Positions 61,056-64,000 of a stretch of 64,000 nucleotides of DNA are shown here, piece after piece; the first letter of the stretch is position 1, and each line of letters begins with the position of its first letter. The DNA is taken from contig DAOUQJ010000010.1 of assembly GCA_030625685.1 (NCBI GenBank), forward strand, positions 56,619 through 120,618, read 5' to 3'. The notes beneath the pieces were generated by a model, which was given only the letters and a program-made list of their open reading frames with translations, did not search any database and was not told the origin of the DNA. A program made the position numbers and the translations under genes. The DNA is from Oscillospiraceae bacterium. GTDB taxonomy: Bacteria > Bacillota > Clostridia > Oscillospirales > Oscillospiraceae.

Positions 61056-61127
61056 GCATATTTTCAGTCTTAGGGTCAATGCTTTTGGTGTAATATTTTG
61101 CTAAATTGTATTGCAAAGGAGGTGGTT

Positions 61128-61655
61128 ATGCATATGAAAGAGATTAGAAAACAACTCATTATAGTTGTTATTATTCTAATCGCCACAGCCTTTCTAACGG
61201 TATGGTTCGCCATGAAATGTGTAACGGAAGCGATGCTTGTCTTTGGAATAGTAAGCGTTGTTCTGATTATTCGTGTTGTCGCGCAGGCAAGTCAACTTTC
61301 GGATGCAAAATTGATTTGCGATAACTGCATCCTCACAGTACCGGTAGCAGTGATTTCTGTATTAGATAGTATGAAAAAAGGATACACAGATGAAATTATA
61401 GTGTCTACCTTCGGTATTCTGATTGGCTGCAAAATTTACAAATGGGGATGTGCGGGATTGCATGGAGTTCGGCTAAGCTCCATAGAGTTTGATGGGAGCA
61501 AAGTTTATTTGACCTTCAGCGACGGAACTGAGACTATGCAGGCGGTGCTGCTGCACGGTATGGATGACCTACAAACTGTCATGAAGGTAAAACAAAAGCT
61601 GTGGTATGAAACTGGAGTGATGGCGATAGACAGGGGGGGGTTAAAAGGCTGTTGA
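61128..61655 (+). CDS. Unrecognised membrane protein (175 residues)
   Basis: Two adjacent hydrophobic segments (about 9-27 and 33-50) precede a cytoplasmic or external domain with weak PH-like beta character (LSSIEFDGSKVYLTFSDGTETMQAVLLHG). CDNC occurs once. I choose the ATG at 61128 behind AAAGGAGG; another ATG follows 6 nt later. A run of eight G (61633-61640) occurs seven codons before the stop and could make the C-terminus length-variable. Confidence 0.72.
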   Translation: MHMKEIRKQLIIVVIILIATAFLTVWFAMKCVTEAMLVFGIVSVVLIIRVVAQASQLSDAKLICDNCILTVPVAVISVLDSMKKGYTDEIIVSTFGILIGCKIYKWGCAGLHGVRLSSIEFDGSKVYLTFSDGTETMQAVLLHGMDDLQTVMKVKQKLWYETGVMAIDRGGLKGC

Positions 61656-61678
61656 CCGTAATTGTTCATTGTCAACAG
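61649..61678 (+). terminator. Weak hairpin at the end of the 175-residue gene
   Basis: CTGTTGAC (61649-61656) and GTCAACAG (61671-61678) are exact inverse copies with a 14-nt loop. No T-run follows, so termination is doubtful. The remaining gap up to 61867 shows only the ribosome binding site AAAGGAG of the next gene. Confidence 0.4.
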
Positions 61679-61867
61679 TGTCCACAATAATGGAGACGGT
61701 ATGCCTTGATATGGAAGCTTTGTGGTAACTCACCTTATTGACAGAAAGCATCGTAAAATTGCTGAGCTGATTCGGAATTTGGTGATATTCCTAATGTTGC
61801 ATTCTGTGAGGAAAGGTGTTGCCAAAGAATTGTTTGAAACTTTCAAATTTTATAAAGGAGAAAAGAC

Positions 61868-64000
61868 ATGATTAAAAAAATTATAGCTACTTTTTTATGT
61901 TTGGCAATGGTGGTAGGACTATTACCTGTTAGTGTTTTAGCTGCAATGACAGATGATGGAGTAGCTGTTTTTTCAGATATGCCATATGACTGGTCTACCG
62001 AGACGCTGCAAAATGCAGTTTCAAATGGACTGTTAAAAGGAGCTGAAGGAAAGATTATGCCGACGGCCAATCTTACTCGGGCTCAAATGGCTGCAGTAAT
62101 CGTCCGTGCGTTTGGTGCCTCTGTTAAAGGAGACATATCAGCATTTTCGGATGTAAATGATACAGATTGGTTTGTAGATGATATAGCCAAAGCGTATCAA
62201 ATGGGTGTCATTAAAGGTGCTGATGGCATGATGAATCCAAACAGATCAATCACTAGACAGGAAGCATTTGTTATCATTTCTAGAGCACTAAAATTGGAAC
62301 CTACAAAAAATTGTGATAAAACCTTTCATGATTTAGACGTGTTGGCTGGATGGGCAAAGTGTGAAGTGTACGCACTTATCAATGCAGGATACATACAGGG
62401 TTCATCTGGGAAACTAAATCCACTGGATCATATCACAAGAGCAGAATTCGCTCAGGTGATGGACAATATAATTAAGCAATATATTACCCAATCTGGAGAA
62501 ATATCAGAGGTGGCTCATGGGAATGTTATGGTTAATGCTTCTGATGTCAAATTAAAGAATTTTACAGTTCATGGAGATCTTATTATTGGTGACGGTGTTG
62601 GCAATGGTGAGGTAATACTAGAGAATGTAACCGTGACAGGGCGCATGGTCGTGCGTGGTGGTGGCGAGAATTCGGTCATAATTAGAGGCTCATCCAACGT
62701 GTCTACAGTAATAGTATCAAGGGTGGATGGTATCGTCAGTGTTAAAGTTGAGGGAAATGCTGATGTTGAAATCATTTATGTAGACGACGAATCTGATGAT
62801 GTTAATATTCAAGGCACAGTAGGAGATGTCCTAGTGGATGCTTCTGATATTGCTGTTTTTGCAGTTGATGCTTCTATCCAATCTCTTTCAATCAATGGAA
62901 CAAACTCTACAATTGTTGTCGATGAACATTCCAACATTAAGGATGTGGATGTACAAGATGGAGCCAGTAATACTTCTATAGAAGTTGCGGGAACGGTCGA
63001 CAATATTACTACAACTGCGTCTGGAACTCAAATTTCAGGTGAAGGTGACTTGCAAAAAGTTGAGGTGCAGGATGGTGCAAACGACACCAGCATTATAACA
63101 CCGAATACAACAATTAGTGTTCATACAGGCGTTACAGGTGTTACAGGTGGCGGTGGTACACAAATTGACAATGGTAATGAAGCTCAGAATAATAAAAAAG
63201 GTTCTGACATCATTTATTCGTCAAATGAAACTCACTCATCGGGGGGGAGCGGTAGTTCTAGTAAACCGTCAATAAAAGTAACGAATGTAACTGTTCTTGA
63301 TTCAGTTACTATCTCAGTAACAGTGGATAAACAAAGCGAATTGACTTTTGTATGGAATGGAACCGAGATAGAGTCATCTTCTATTCTCAATGACGCTGAT
63401 AAATTTACATTAACAGTCCCTGTAATGACCAGCGGAGTAAACAACACGCTTGAAGTTACCAAAAGTGGTTATAGAAAGTACACAAAGAACGATGTTGTAT
63501 GGCTTGATGAATATACAGTAACCTTTCAGGATTATGATGGAGCAGAGCTGAAGAGTAAAGCTGTATTACACGGAAGCACAGCCACAGCTCCAGATGATCC
63601 AGTACGAGAAGGCTATACATTTTCAGGTTGGGATGTCGTGTTTACCAATGTGACATCTGATGTGGTAGTGGTTGCTCAATATATCATCAATCAATACACA
63701 ATCACATTTGATACTGATGGCGGTTCAGCGGTAGCTGCAATCACGCAAGATTACGAAAGCGATGTGACGCCACCAGAGGACCCAATCAAAAATGGTTACA
63801 CGTTTAATGGTTGGAGTGAAGCTGTGCCAGCGACTATGCCCAATGAGAATATCACCTTGACAGCAGATTGGACAGAAGTGACATATAGCATTACGTACAA
63901 TTTGGATGGAGGCGTGAATTACGATGGGGCACCGACGAGCTATACCATCGAAAGTGAGACCATCACGCTAGGCACACCAACGAAAATAGGCTACACCTTT
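61868..64000 (+). CDS. SLH-domain surface protein with InlB-type repeats, 3' partial
   Basis: The frame is open for 711 codons to the window edge with no stop. A signal peptide (1-25, cut near VLA-A) precedes three S-layer homology domains (about 35-82, 92-140 and 152-200; each ends in a TRxxxA-type motif such as LTRAQMA, ITRQEAF and ITRAEFA) that anchor to secondary wall polymer. Then come a repetitive beta-rich region (about 205-440), a Gly/Ser linker (about 458-465), and three InlB B-repeats from about 548 on (YTVTFQDYDG, YTITFDTDGG, YSITYNLDGG, each with GYTFxGW). AAAGGAG precedes the ATG. It is probably an adhesin or surface-layer-associated protein. Confidence 0.92.
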   Translation, partial: MIKKIIATFLCLAMVVGLLPVSVLAAMTDDGVAVFSDMPYDWSTETLQNAVSNGLLKGAEGKIMPTANLTRAQMAAVIVRAFGASVKGDISAFSDVNDTDWFVDDIAKAYQMGVIKGADGMMNPNRSITRQEAFVIISRALKLEPTKNCDKTFHDLDVLAGWAKCEVYALINAGYIQGSSGKLNPLDHITRAEFAQVMDNIIKQYITQSGEISEVAHGNVMVNASDVKLKNFTVHGDLIIGDGVGNGEVILENVTVTGRMVVRGGGENSVIIRGSSNVSTVIVSRVDGIVSVKVEGNADVEIIYVDDESDDVNIQGTVGDVLVDASDIAVFAVDASIQSLSINGTNSTIVVDEHSNIKDVDVQDGASNTSIEVAGTVDNITTTASGTQISGEGDLQKVEVQDGANDTSIITPNTTISVHTGVTGVTGGGGTQIDNGNEAQNNKKGSDIIYSSNETHSSGGSGSSSKPSIKVTNVTVLDSVTISVTVDKQSELTFVWNGTEIESSSILNDADKFTLTVPVMTSGVNNTLEVTKSGYRKYTKNDVVWLDEYTVTFQDYDGAELKSKAVLHGSTATAPDDPVREGYTFSGWDVVFTNVTSDVVVVAQYIINQYTITFDTDGGSAVAAITQDYESDVTPPEDPIKNGYTFNGWSEAVPATMPNENITLTADWTEVTYSITYNLDGGVNYDGAPTSYTIESETITLGTPTKIGYTF

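Overview
The window looks like a chromosomal segment of an AT-rich, anaerobic, spore-forming member of the Bacillota (class Clostridia). The evidence is SpoIIP and two SpoVB-like flippases (sporulation), the thiolase/HBD/crotonase set of butyrate-type metabolism, strong AGGAGG ribosome binding sites with frequent TTG and GTG starts, canonical sigma-A promoters, and an S-layer-homology (SLH) surface protein. Genus cannot be fixed from the sequence alone.

Layout. 1-5254: ileS (5' end outside the window), lspA, an RluD-type pseudouridine synthase and an unrecognised anchored protein. 5539-7193 (minus): hbd and crt under one promoter. 7634-9666: SpoVB-like flippase and tadA. 9719-11524 (minus): lepA. 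11835-15385: a LysM/G5/M23 cell-wall peptidase, spoIIP (minus) and a YihY-type membrane protein. 15460-23121: a housekeeping run, gdpP-rplI-dnaC-tilS-hpt-ftsH, covering c-di-AMP turnover, ribosome, replication, tRNA modification, purine salvage and proteolysis. 23432-25805 (minus): a polar amino-acid ABC importer whose binding protein appears circularly permuted. 25934-28371: divergent lipid kinase and ylmH, then two small genes. 28475-31227 (minus): serC-serA-gamma carbonic anhydrase. 31585-36571: punA, an amidohydrolase, a flippase, mazG and hup. 36644-43734: an Old-Yellow-Enzyme flavoprotein, a small unknown gene, proB-proA, thlA and a divergent LuxR-type regulator.

A tRNA-Val(GAC) gene at 43853-43928 is the integration site of a 14.8-kb element (about 43930-58689). 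The element is bounded by a 24-bp exact repeat of the tRNA 3' end that extends, with a few mismatches, through the tRNA terminator. It encodes a tyrosine integrase, a divergent repressor/HTH switch, a primase-helicase, and a complete HK97-type head and packaging module: portal, protease, capsid, connector, HNH, TerS, TerL and head-tail adaptor. I see no tail, lysis or conjugation genes. This is the architecture of a capsid-forming phage-inducible chromosomal island (cf-PICI), which makes its own heads and borrows helper-phage tails. Five unrecognised cargo genes sit between HNH and TerS and at the right end. Candidate replication iterons, integrase arm sites and a packaging site are also visible.

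Beyond the element, 58690-59397 is largely noncoding. It is followed by a 68-residue ORF coupled to a membrane-anchored LuxR-type regulator, a small membrane protein with a G8 tract near its end, and the start of a large SLH/InlB-repeat surface protein that runs off the window at 64000.
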